Shown here: piece after piece, positions 43,175 to 52,123 of the stretch
Position numbering within the stretch: the first letter of the stretch is position 1
How the letters are laid out: each line of letters begins with the position of its first letter
Source: Salinibacterium sp.
GTDB lineage: Bacteria; Actinomycetota; Actinomycetes; Actinomycetales; Microbacteriaceae
Assembly (NCBI GenBank): GCA_025351795.1
Contig: JANXVG010000017.1
Coordinates: 1-64,000, forward strand
DNA length: 64,000 nt
Direction: 5' to 3'
Translations under genes and position numbers: made by a program
The notes under the pieces: generated by a model
Database searches by the model: none
The model's input: the letters and a program-made list of their open reading frames with translations, nothing else
Told to the model about the DNA's origin: nothing

Positions 43175-46100
43175 TCATTTGTAGTCATTTCCGTTGTAGT
43201 CAATCTCATAATGATGACCGCCGTTGGCCGTGACCCTGATCGAGAGGTACGGCACGCCTATCGGACCGACATCCGTCGTGAGGCACTGTCCGGGCTTCGT
43301 GGTGTCGGCCGGGACGAACATGCCACCCGGGCTCGAGCCGCAGGAAAACTCGATTGCATCGTACGAGCCGGTTGGCCAGCCTAACCAGCTGAACGTGCCG
43401 TTATTGGCGAGAACATTGCCGTCAGATACAAACTTGAGTCCCGAGATACTGGGGGCGACCGGCGTACCAACGGTGAAGTTGGCGGAGTAGGTGGGTTGGC
43501 ACACCGGTCCTGATGCGTAGGTGCGGCATGCGCGCACAGCCACCGAGATCGCCTGGCCGTACTGCTGACCCTCAGCCGTGAGAAAGGCGCCGAGCGACAC
43601 CGGGCCGTATTCTGTGGATGGAACTGTGGTGCCACTCAACCGGTAGTAGAGCGAGTACTCACCTGTGATCGGCGTAGAGCCGCCGATCGTGCCCCCGTCG
43701 AGAGTGAAGTCCCAGGTCGTCGGGGTGCTCACCTGCGGACCACTCGTAACCAGAGCCGTGATCACGGCAGGTGGGGTATGACCGATGACAGATACGCTCG
43801 CCGTGCAGCCCTGACCGTTGAAGGCGAAAACCAGCAGTGAATATGTCGCGTCTGCAGTCAAGCCATCGAACTGAGTAGCGGCCGCCGTCGCAGCGTCGAT
43901 GATGGTCGCTCCATTCGGTGAGATCGTACCGTCTGCGGCGCACGTTGGTGCTGTGCCGGTGTACGCGGCCGCCGTGAAATCGGTGATCGCGCGACCATTC
44001 GCGGAGAACACTGACGACCAGTCGAGCCTGATCGAGGTGCCGCTCGCGACGATCGCGACGGGGGCAGCTCCTGCAATAGGCGCGCCAGCGGGCGTGCCCG
44101 ACTGCGGGTTGCTCGTGTTCCACACCGACAGCGCAGTGAACGCGCCGTTGCGTGGACTAATCGTGTAGGCCACCGCCACCCCATTGGTCAGACCCCAGCT
44201 CGCCGGGGTGTCCCAGGTGCAGGTGCCGCCGCCGCAGACAGTCGGGCTCACATCCGTCTCGTTGGCGCCGACCGCGACATGATACCGGTCGACCGGAGAA
44301 CCACCGGCGGGTGTGGCCACGGCGGGCCAGGTGAGGTGTAGCCCGTGGTCGAGAGGAGCCGAGGTCGCCGATGACGGTGCCGGCGGAATGATGTCTGACC
44401 AGACACCAGAGCTCAGGGTCGTCAGATCCGAGTCGCCGATTGCATTTTGGGCCACAACCGAAACCTTGACCGAGGTGCCCGGACCATTGCCCGGGGTCGA
44501 AATCGTGCACGTGGTTGCGGCGCAATCGATTGTCGAGACCGGCGCATTGGTCATGGTCGTGACGGAAACCCGGTAGTTGGTAATCGGCGAGTTATTGAAC
44601 GATCCGGCATTCCAGCGCATCGTGATCGTTCGGTCACCGAAGCCGCTGGGCAGCAGGTTGGCTACGGGGTCTGGCCGATCTTGGATGGAAATGCGGACAG
44701 CGCCCCACACGTAGCGATCCTTGTCTTTCGAGGCATCAGCAACTTCGTACTGCAGGTTGACATCGCCCGGTGCCGCACTGAGGGCGATAGACACCGTGAG
44801 GGTGCTGTGGTCTGCGCTTGGAGAAATGGTCACACCAGCTGGCAGAACTCCGCCATCGAGTCCGCGGATCGCAATGACCTGCAGGGGCTTTCCGGGGAAC
44901 GGGTTGGTCGATTCGTCGTTCGTAAGCACATCGACGGTAGTAGTCGCACCGCGCTTCACAATTGCCGAGTCTGGGGCCGGTTGAAGCAACGGTTTCGTGG
45001 ACTGCACCACGGTCAGCTGGATGCGCCCGGACTGCCCGGTAGTCAGGTTGTCTTTCACGCCGACCGAGAGGGCAGTGACAGTTCCCTTCACGGCCGCGTC
45101 GTCGGCCTTCACCGTCAACGTGCTGCCGTTAAGCGCATAGCTGAAGCCCGTCGGCGGCGGGGCGAGCACCGAATACGAGAGCTGACCGAGGTCATTGGGG
45201 TACGGATATGTGGTGAGTTTGAGAAGGTCAAGTTGCTTTTCCTGCCCTGGCTCGAACTCGAGCACCGCGCCGTCGAAAACGGGCGGTTGGTTATTACGCG
45301 GAATCACCGTGATCGGTAAAACGAGAATCGCCTTGTGTCCGTTCGGGTCGCTCGCCGATGTGCCGTCCGTCACCTCGAAAGAGATCGAGGCAGGCCCGAA
45401 GTACTTGTCTGCGCTCGTGAACACGAGAGTACGTTGGTCGATGACCAGATTGTCACCGTTGGAGTGGGTAGCGCGCACCGTACTTGTGTCGGTGAGCCGA
45501 ACTTGCTTGCCGCCAACCGCAATCACGTGGTCGTTAAGAGCGATCGTGAGCGTGTCACCGCTGTGCACGCTGAGCGCTGGTGCTCTCGTGTCAAGTTGCG
45601 GAAGAGCGTCATTGAGCCCTGGCACCTTGATGAATGCGTAGCTTACGATGGTCGGGTCATCAGGGTGGGTAACCGCAAAGGGAATGATCTGGCTGTACTT
45701 CTGCACGCTCACGCTGACGCGCTTACTCGACGTGACCTGCGCGACAGCGCCGTAGCCAGGGTACACAGCAAGCCCGAGTGAGCGAGCACTGCCATCGGCG
45801 AAGAAAACATTGGCAAGCACATCGACGCTCACGGTATCCCGACCACGCACATCAGCCAGAGTGAGCACTGTGTCGCGGGCAACCGGATACGAACGCTGGG
45901 CATTCGGATCGACAATAACCCGGATAAAGTTCTGGCTGGTGCCGCCGACGCCGTTGGCGATCGAGTAGGTGACGCCATACGTTCCTGGAGCCTTCGGCGG
46001 CGTGACCTTCACAATATTGCCCACGACTTCGGCCGTCGTCCCTGCGTCGTTCGGTACCGCGCCGGTGACCTTCAGCGGGCTGCCATCTGGGTCAGAGTCA

Positions 46101-49081
46101 TTGGCAAGTACTTCGACGTTTACCGTGATCCCAGGACGCACAGTGACTTCATCCAGCACCGCGACAGGGTTGCGCGCCCCCTCGAGACGCGGACTAATAC
46201 CGACGCGTACCGTGCCGGTCGCGCGCGCCCCGAGGGAATCGATGACCGTGTAGGTAAACGTGTCAGTCCCTGCGGAGTAGGTACCTGCCTGGTACACAAA
46301 TGAATCGACGCCCGTTGACTTGACGGCACCCTTCTGCGGGTTTGTGGTTTGGCCCAGCAGCTGCACAGAATCGCCTTCCGGGTCGATGCCCGTGAGCGGG
46401 ATGGCTATCGTCACCGACTCGCCGGCGATCACTCGAGCCGTGACCGTTGCAGGTACGGGAGCATTGTTGGTCGCAGCATCCGCTTCGCGCACCGCTATCT
46501 TCACTTGGGCGCTCGCCGTCTGGCCATCTGGCCCGGAGACCTCGTAGACAGCCGTGAAGTTGCCGGTCTTATTGGGGGCGAGGTAACGCAGCACGTTACC
46601 CGAAGCGAACAACAACCCCGACCCCGCCGGCAATGATTGCGCGAGTTTGGGTACAAGCGATAACTCGGCGCCATCCGGCTGCTCGTCATTGACGAGCACG
46701 GGGATGTCGATGGCTTGCCCAACACGCGCTGTGACAGAGTCGTCGTTCGCCACCGGTGCCTGGATGTGACTTGGCGTGGGGATCTCGACGACGGTAATTA
46801 CGCCGTCGGCCTCGGCGAGCCCGTTGCTGATTCGGTAGTTGAAGGTGACCGGTCCCTTGTCAAGCGGCCGATCAAGGCTCACCCGCACGAAACGCTGGTC
46901 TAGCACTTGCGCACGCACTCCCGATGTTGCCGGAAGATTCATGATGCCGGTGACAACGAGCACACCGCCACCGGGGTCGATGTCGGTACCGGCAACATCC
47001 ACGCGCCGGTCGCTGAGCGTCTTCACAAACACGGTCTTCGGAATGGATATCGGTTTCGTGTTCGCATCGGGCGGAGATGCGACATCGATACGCACCGAAC
47101 CGGTCACCGTCTGGTCACCGTCGGTAACCACGTAGTCGAGATAGTGCGTACCCACTTGATCACTGGAAAACCGGAAAGTGCCCGTCTCGTAGCTCGGCAC
47201 GATCGTCACGCCGGTCTTCGCCGGCACGCTATTGAGTCGGATCGCTCCCGTACCACCGTGAACATGACCAAGTGGCGAAACAGTGAACTCCTGCCCGGCA
47301 TACGCAAGCAACATGAAGGGATCCGCGACGATCGGAACCTGGCCGGATGGTTTGACGCTCACGGTCACCGTGCCAGAGCCTGCCGACGTGCCGTCAGAAA
47401 CGAGCAGAGAAATCACCTTCTGGTCACCGCTGCCAGCATCGGAATAGATGACAGTACCCTCGGGCTTGTGACTGACCGAGTCCGGTGCTGCAACCGCTGC
47501 CGACGTCAAGTAAAAGGGGTCGCCGTCAGGATCAACCCAGTCGCCCAGAACCTGAACCGTGACCCGCCCGCCGGCCTGAACAGTTGCTTTCGTGTTGCGA
47601 ACCTGCACTGGCGGAGAGTTCTCCGTCGGAGCACGCACGGTTACGGTGACCTTTGCAGACGCGGTGCCGCCATGACCGTCTGTGATGGTGTAGCCGAAGG
47701 AGAATTTTCCAGCCGCGCCGGCAGCCAGGGTGAGCTGAAGTTGCTGACGTTCGTTGATGAAGTCGATGCGTCCAACGCTCGGATCAATGCCTGTGACGCT
47801 ATCAATCGCCAGAACGTTCCCGTTGGGGTCGTAATCGTTCAGCAACACCGGGAGCACGGTTGACTTGCCGGGCCGCGCACCGAAAGCATCGTCGATCGCG
47901 ACCGGGGGCTGCTGTACTTTGTCGACCTGGGGCGGGGTGTTCTGGTTGTTCTGCTGTTGTTTCTGGTTGTCCCTAATCGTGATGAGGTCTTTCCAGTTGT
48001 CAATGAGCTGGCCATCCCGCTGTACTGCCCACGACGCGCCCGACCGGCTGTCGTTCAGTACGAGTCGAGCGCCGTTGGACACGAACGACAGCGCAGGGGC
48101 GCCCGTCATGCCAGCCAGCACGAGGGTTACGCCAGTGACGCCGTCCCCGACGCACTTGCGCCAGGCGCGGGCCGTATCCCACGCCGCGAACTCACAACCG
48201 GCGCTCACCGCGGGCCTCGAGGGCGAGCCAAATTGGCCCGTAACGACCGCTGTGGCGTTTCCGCCGGACAACGGCACGCTAACGATGCCACCAGAGTGCG
48301 AGACCAGTACTGCGTCGCCGATGGTACTCGGAGCTTGCAAGACCGCACTCGCGTCACCGACGAGCGATCCGAGATCGACCGTGCGCCCATCGAGGTAGAG
48401 CGTCTTCGACGTCGAATCGAGCAGCGCCCAGCGACCATTGACCGAACTAATGCTGAAAGCTCCTCCTTGGTCTGCGACCGGCACGATTGAGGTGGCATCA
48501 ATGGACTCAGATCGAGCTGCGTCAAGGCGATAGAGCTGTCGGGTCGCGGGTGAGAAAGCAAACATCAGCCCATTCGCGTCGACAGCGGCTACCGCATTCT
48601 TGCCGAGACTCAGGGTTGAAGCAGACTGGGCATCGAACGATGCGAGGTCACGAGCCGCCACAATCCATACCGCACCGGTACCGTGCTCATAGATCACGAC
48701 GTTCGCGCCCGCGATAAAAACCTCGGGCAGGTTTGGTGGTAGCGGCACGCTGCCCCGTACTGCCGAGGTTGCGGGGTCGACGATGTCGATTTTGCTGTTG
48801 CCCTTGTCGAATAGCAGCACCGTTGAGCCCTGCTGCACAACGCTGATGTCACTTCCCGTGGTGGGGACAACGGTGTTCAGCTCAAGCACATCTGTATTGG
48901 CGCGACCAATCACTTGTTGCGTGCCGTTCGCGACCCATACCGATGCGTCACCGAGATCGAGCTTTTGGGCGGTGTAGCCGGTGGATACGACGGCAACCGC
49001 GATTACCAACGCAGTGACCACAGAACCGCTCGTCGCGGTGGCCACGAGCGACTTGTGGGCGGTGAGCCACGCTCTAAACAC
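43175..49081 (-). CDS. Giant membrane-anchored Ig-like/FN3 repeat protein (1968 aa)
   Basis: One membrane helix near residues 12-36 (no lipobox) anchors a huge outside part. Residues about 50-370 look like a beta-propeller (repeating VWIVA, LYRLD and LYLDG strands). A Gln/Asn-rich linker near 390 leads to about ten or eleven cadherin/VCBS-like Ig repeats, recognisable by PVAxDD...RPG...PVLxND.DPDG. Then four or five fibronectin III domains (ITNYRVSV, VDRYHVAVG and similar). It is a candidate adhesin or cell-wall-spanning sensor. In Bifidobacterium an FN3 protein sits in a comparable gene set. The kinase (9 nt upstream) shares its outside FN3-like style. Confidence 0.88.
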   Translation of the reverse strand: MFRAWLTAHKSLVATATSGSVVTALVIAVAVVSTGYTAQKLDLGDASVWVANGTQQVIGRANTDVLELNTVVPTTGSDISVVQQGSTVLLFDKGNSKIDIVDPATSAVRGSVPLPPNLPEVFIAGANVVIYEHGTGAVWIVAARDLASFDAQSASTLSLGKNAVAAVDANGLMFAFSPATRQLYRLDAARSESIDATSIVPVADQGGAFSISSVNGRWALLDSTSKTLYLDGRTVDLGSLVGDASAVLQAPSTIGDAVLVSHSGGIVSVPLSGGNATAVVTGQFGSPSRPAVSAGCEFAAWDTARAWRKCVGDGVTGVTLVLAGMTGAPALSFVSNGARLVLNDSRSGASWAVQRDGQLIDNWKDLITIRDNQKQQQNNQNTPPQVDKVQQPPVAIDDAFGARPGKSTVLPVLLNDYDPNGNVLAIDSVTGIDPSVGRIDFINERQQLQLTLAAGAAGKFSFGYTITDGHGGTASAKVTVTVRAPTENSPPVQVRNTKATVQAGGRVTVQVLGDWVDPDGDPFYLTSAAVAAPDSVSHKPEGTVIYSDAGSGDQKVISLLVSDGTSAGSGTVTVSVKPSGQVPIVADPFMLLAYAGQEFTVSPLGHVHGGTGAIRLNSVPAKTGVTIVPSYETGTFRFSSDQVGTHYLDYVVTDGDQTVTGSVRIDVASPPDANTKPISIPKTVFVKTLSDRRVDVAGTDIDPGGGVLVVTGIMNLPATSGVRAQVLDQRFVRVSLDRPLDKGPVTFNYRISNGLAEADGVITVVEIPTPSHIQAPVANDDSVTARVGQAIDIPVLVNDEQPDGAELSLVPKLAQSLPAGSGLLFASGNVLRYLAPNKTGNFTAVYEVSGPDGQTASAQVKIAVREADAATNNAPVPATVTARVIAGESVTIAIPLTGIDPEGDSVQLLGQTTNPQKGAVKSTGVDSFVYQAGTYSAGTDTFTYTVIDSLGARATGTVRVGISPRLEGARNPVAVLDEVTVRPGITVNVEVLANDSDPDGSPLKVTGAVPNDAGTTAEVVGNIVKVTPPKAPGTYGVTYSIANGVGGTSQNFIRVIVDPNAQRSYPVARDTVLTLADVRGRDTVSVDVLANVFFADGSARSLGLAVYPGYGAVAQVTSSKRVSVSVQKYSQIIPFAVTHPDDPTIVSYAFIKVPGLNDALPQLDTRAPALSVHSGDTLTIALNDHVIAVGGKQVRLTDTSTVRATHSNGDNLVIDQRTLVFTSADKYFGPASISFEVTDGTSASDPNGHKAILVLPITVIPRNNQPPVFDGAVLEFEPGQEKQLDLLKLTTYPYPNDLGQLSYSVLAPPPTGFSYALNGSTLTVKADDAAVKGTVTALSVGVKDNLTTGQSGRIQLTVVQSTKPLLQPAPDSAIVKRGATTTVDVLTNDESTNPFPGKPLQVIAIRGLDGGVLPAGVTISPSADHSTLTVSIALSAAPGDVNLQYEVADASKDKDRYVWGAVRISIQDRPDPVANLLPSGFGDRTITMRWNAGSFNNSPITNYRVSVTTMTNAPVSTIDCAATTCTISTPGNGPGTSVKVSVVAQNAIGDSDLTTLSSGVWSDIIPPAPSSATSAPLDHGLHLTWPAVATPAGGSPVDRYHVAVGANETDVSPTVCGGGTCTWDTPASWGLTNGVAVAYTISPRNGAFTALSVWNTSNPQSGTPAGAPIAGAAPVAIVASGTSIRLDWSSVFSANGRAITDFTAAAYTGTAPTCAADGTISPNGATIIDAATAAATQFDGLTADATYSLLVFAFNGQGCTASVSVIGHTPPAVITALVTSGPQVSTPTTWDFTLDGGTIGGSTPITGEYSLYYRLSGTTVPSTEYGPVSLGAFLTAEGQQYGQAISVAVRACRTYASGPVCQPTYSANFTVGTPVAPSISGLKFVSDGNVLANNGTFSWLGWPTGSYDAIEFSCGSSPGGMFVPADTTKPGQCLTTDVGPIGVPYLSIRVTANGGHHYEIDYNGNDYK

Positions 49082-49090
49082 GAGTCACCA

Positions 49091-50518
49091 TCATCGTGGT
49101 ACGTCCGCGCACTTCTCGCTGCTTGGCGCGCCCAGCTTGCCGCCCCTGTGCACAGTAACCGTGATACAGACGTGCTCGCCGGGCCGGGTGTCTACGACGA
49201 ACTGCGGAGACCGTTGAACGCTCGAGCCGCCATCGCTCATCGTGATCTGATACGAGTCGTTCACGTCAATTCCTGGGTCGGACCAACTGAATTCGACCGT
49301 ACTCGGGGCCATCTTGGCCGTGATATTCGAGACCACCGGGATGCTGTCTGAATTGGCCTTGATCAGAACGAGCGTCGCGGTGGCGCCAAGCGCGATCACC
49401 AGCACGGCGGACGCGACGAGCCCCCAGGCGAGTGCCTGCATGCCTTTACCCTGCGGAACCGGTCGGGTGCCAGTGCTGCGCTTGCCACCAGCCGTGTGCC
49501 GCACAAGAGTACCCACTGCGTTGTACTCGCCGAGAGCAGCCGCCGAACGACGCCTGCGCCGACGATTAGCGACGGTGTGTGATGCTCCAGGAATACCGCG
49601 CACGCGCGTGCGATCCTCGAGGTCGGCAACCGTTGCGCGCGCCCAATCATCCATTGCGACCTCGATGGGCGTCTGCGGAACGCCGAGCTCAGTCTCGACG
49701 GCCTGAAACTCATGAATGAGTTCGAGCACGCTCGTGGGGCGGCTCGCAGGTTTGCGCGACATGGCTTTCGCGAGTGCTCGCTCGAGGCTCCGCGGCACAT
49801 CCGTTCGACCGATCGCTTCGGGCTTCGCTCGGTTGATGCGCGAGATCAGATCGGTCGACTTGTTTGATTCGCCGGGAATCTCAAATGGGGAACGACCGGC
49901 CAGAAGCGAGTACACGGTGGCCGCGAGGGCCCAGATCTCCGACTCGATCGTGCCAGCCGTTTCATCCATGAGTACCTCAGGTGCCGACCAGGGAATCGAC
50001 ATACCAACGGCCTCTTGGTCATCTGACTCGCTCAGCGTCGCCGCGATACCGAAGTCTGATAGCACCGGGTGGCCGTAGGCGGTCATTAGGATGTTAGACG
50101 GCTTGATATCTCTATGCAGCACCCCGGCCCGATGAGCGGTCTCAATCGCACTGCCAATCTTGACAGCGATGCGCAGTACCTCGGGAACGGGAAGTCGCTC
50201 GGTGCGATACCTCTGGCTGAGCGAAGCGGAACACAGTTCCATCACGAGGTACGGCCTGCCGTCTGACGAAACGCTTGCCTGATACACCGTCAGGATCGAC
50301 GGATGGGTGCTCAATTGGGCCATCAGATTCGCTTCGGCCTGAAACATCTGACGCACTTGGTCATTCACGACTTCGCTCAGCATGACTTTGACGGCCACCT
50401 GGCGCCGTGGCATGTTCTGCTCGTAGAGGAATACATCGGCGAAGCCGCCCGATCCGAGAATGCGGATGTGCGAGAATCCGGGAAGGGTCGGAGGTTGCGA
50501 TGGTAAACGCCGCGCCAC
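49091..50518 (-). CDS. Membrane Ser/Thr protein kinase with outside FN3-like domain
   Basis: This 475-aa PknB-like kinase has all key residues: the G-loop GSGGFADV (23-30), Lys44 (VAVK), HRD 135-137 with K139 and N142, and DFG 155-157. A basic linker (RRRRR near 310) and one membrane helix (about 378-400) follow, then an outside domain of about 75 residues with FN3-like strands. There are no PASTA repeats, so muropeptide sensing in the usual way is unlikely. The PP2C and FHA genes upstream complete a phosphorylation circuit. Confidence 0.95.
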   Translation of the reverse strand: MARRLPSQPPTLPGFSHIRILGSGGFADVFLYEQNMPRRQVAVKVMLSEVVNDQVRQMFQAEANLMAQLSTHPSILTVYQASVSSDGRPYLVMELCSASLSQRYRTERLPVPEVLRIAVKIGSAIETAHRAGVLHRDIKPSNILMTAYGHPVLSDFGIAATLSESDDQEAVGMSIPWSAPEVLMDETAGTIESEIWALAATVYSLLAGRSPFEIPGESNKSTDLISRINRAKPEAIGRTDVPRSLERALAKAMSRKPASRPTSVLELIHEFQAVETELGVPQTPIEVAMDDWARATVADLEDRTRVRGIPGASHTVANRRRRRRSAAALGEYNAVGTLVRHTAGGKRSTGTRPVPQGKGMQALAWGLVASAVLVIALGATATLVLIKANSDSIPVVSNITAKMAPSTVEFSWSDPGIDVNDSYQITMSDGGSSVQRSPQFVVDTRPGEHVCITVTVHRGGKLGAPSSEKCADVPR

Positions 50519-50588
50519 GATTACCCCCTCTGCGAGTCGACGGATTCCGTCTATTGTAGGCGGGGCAATCCCGAGGTAGACCAGAGTG

Positions 50589-50605
50589 TGCCCCTAACGG
50601 GGGCA
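50589..50605. other. Small GC hairpin between kinase and phosphatase genes
   Basis: TGCCCC-TAAC-GGGGGCA forms a stable short stem in the 127-bp gap. It has no U-run on either side, so it may be an mRNA processing or attenuation point rather than a terminator. Confidence 0.4.
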
Positions 50606-50645
50606 GTGACCGCGCCCCCAATTCGAGGTCGGCGGCCGCGAAATG

Positions 50646-51476
50646 CTAGGGACGAGCAGGTTTGGGAATGGTCGATTCGACATCGAACTCTGCTGGCGCC
50701 TCGAGTACATCCACGACAATCGTGGTCACATTGTCTCGACCACCCGCGGCGAGTGCCGCGTCGACGAGGGCCCCAGATGTCTCGTTCGCACTCAACGCGG
50801 CCGCGAGATGCAAGCGGATGCGCTCATCACTGACCTCTTTGGTGAGCCCGTCTGAGCAGATGAGCAGTCGCAATCCGGTGCGCACCGGAACCATCCACAG
50901 GTCGGGAGTGGGTTGCGCGTTGAAGCCCACCGCACGCGTGATGATGTTGCTGTCCGGGTGGTATTCCGCCTCGCGAGCGCTCAGTCGACCGGAGTCGACG
51001 AGTTCTTGCACGACGGAGTGATCGACAGTCACCTGGCTCAACTCGTTGCCCTCGAAGCGGTACACCCGACTGTCGCCAATGTTGAATACAGCAAAATACG
51101 GCGCGCCATCGAGCATCGTCAATACCGCACCAGTCACCGTCGTCCCGACGCCCAGCTGGCTCTCGTCAGCGATGGTGTCGATGTCGGAGGTCGCGTGTTC
51201 GAGAGCGCGCTCGACCGCTTCTGGCTGCAGAAACTCCGCCGTGATCGCCTCGGCAAGGCGAATGACAACAGCCGCGCTCGCGAGGTCACCGGCCGCATGA
51301 CCGCCCATGCCATCCGCTACCGCGAACAGCGGAGACTTGGCAACGTAGCTGTCTTCGTTGGCGGCACGGCGACGGCCGGTGTCTGTTGTGGCCGCCCACC
51401 CGATCGTGATCGCGGCATCCCCCCGTCCCGGCACGATAAGGGTGTAGCTGGCTTCGTTACTGCCGATCGCGGTCAC
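50646..51476 (-). CDS. PP2C-family Ser/Thr protein phosphatase
   Basis: This 276-aa metal-dependent phosphatase has the PP2C motifs: RAANEDSY, LFAVADGMGGHAAGDLAS, FNIGDSRVYRF, LICSDGLTKEV and GGRDNVTTIVVDV. It should reverse the action of the neighbouring kinase. The GTG start overlaps the FHA stop by 4 bp. A 127-bp gap separates it from the kinase gene. Confidence 0.95.
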   Translation of the reverse strand: MTAIGSNEASYTLIVPGRGDAAITIGWAATTDTGRRRAANEDSYVAKSPLFAVADGMGGHAAGDLASAAVVIRLAEAITAEFLQPEAVERALEHATSDIDTIADESQLGVGTTVTGAVLTMLDGAPYFAVFNIGDSRVYRFEGNELSQVTVDHSVVQELVDSGRLSAREAEYHPDSNIITRAVGFNAQPTPDLWMVPVRTGLRLLICSDGLTKEVSDERIRLHLAAALSANETSGALVDAALAAGGRDNVTTIVVDVLEAPAEFDVESTIPKPARP

Positions 51477-52039
51477 TGCTGGCTTCCTGCTTCGGGAATG
51501 CTACTCGCGGTCATCGACGCACGAGGGAAAAGGCGTTGCATCGGCAGAATCTCGACAATATTGCCGTCACCAATATCCACCAGTGTGCCGGGTGATATCA
51601 CCAACGACTCGCCCTGACGCAATTTTTGCGGCGTGTTGCCCGGAATCATGACAACCGATCCATTGGTCGACCTCATATCTGTCACGATCACAGATGCCCC
51701 CACCTGGCGCAATTCGAGGTGCGTGCTCGACACCTCATGGCGCAGCGACTGCACAACGACGAGACGCGGCCTCGTACCGGTCTGGATGCGCGGCGGGCTC
51801 GGTCGACGACCCAGATAGGCCGGTGAGTCGAGTTCGATGGGGTCTGAATGCTCCCCGATGCGGAAGCGGTAGTGCTCGGCGACGACGACCTCATCGGTCG
51901 TTGCCGAGTCGATGAGCCGCGATGACACCGCGTGCGAGGGAAGACCGATCGCCGTGTCTTCGGTGTCGGGGCCCCCACGCAGCGTCAACCGCGCGACGGG
52001 GCACGTAGGGGCGACGACAGTGTCGTCGAGATCGGTCAC
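51473..52039 (-). CDS. FHA-domain protein
   Basis: This 188-aa protein is a single FHA module (about residues 75-175) with EVSSTHLEL and STNGSVVM, the phosphothreonine-binding residues, after an N-terminal segment that begins MTDLDDTVVAPT. That TVVAP-like tail is a plausible phospho-acceptor. It is the first gene of the nine-gene run. The GTG start at 52039 lies 7 nt after a TAGCCT -10 box (leaderless). Confidence 0.9.
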   Translation of the reverse strand: MTDLDDTVVAPTCPVARLTLRGGPDTEDTAIGLPSHAVSSRLIDSATTDEVVVAEHYRFRIGEHSDPIELDSPAYLGRRPSPPRIQTGTRPRLVVVQSLRHEVSSTHLELRQVGASVIVTDMRSTNGSVVMIPGNTPQKLRQGESLVISPGTLVDIGDGNIVEILPMQRLFPRASMTASSIPEAGSQQ

Positions 52040-52052
52040 GGCATTCAGGCTA
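52040..52052 (-). promoter_or_regulatory. Leaderless promoter of the nine-gene run
   Basis: TAGCCT (52047-52052, minus strand) is 7 nt before the FHA GTG at 52039, identical in box and spacing to the ROK kinase promoter. I find no other strong promoter before 34.6 kb, though the kinase-PP2C gap could hold one. Confidence 0.45.
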
Positions 52053-52123
52053 CTCGCGTGCGCAACTAGTCATACTGCGCTTGATCCGTCACGTAGTACA
52101 TCGCTGTGCTGTGCACGCCGTCA

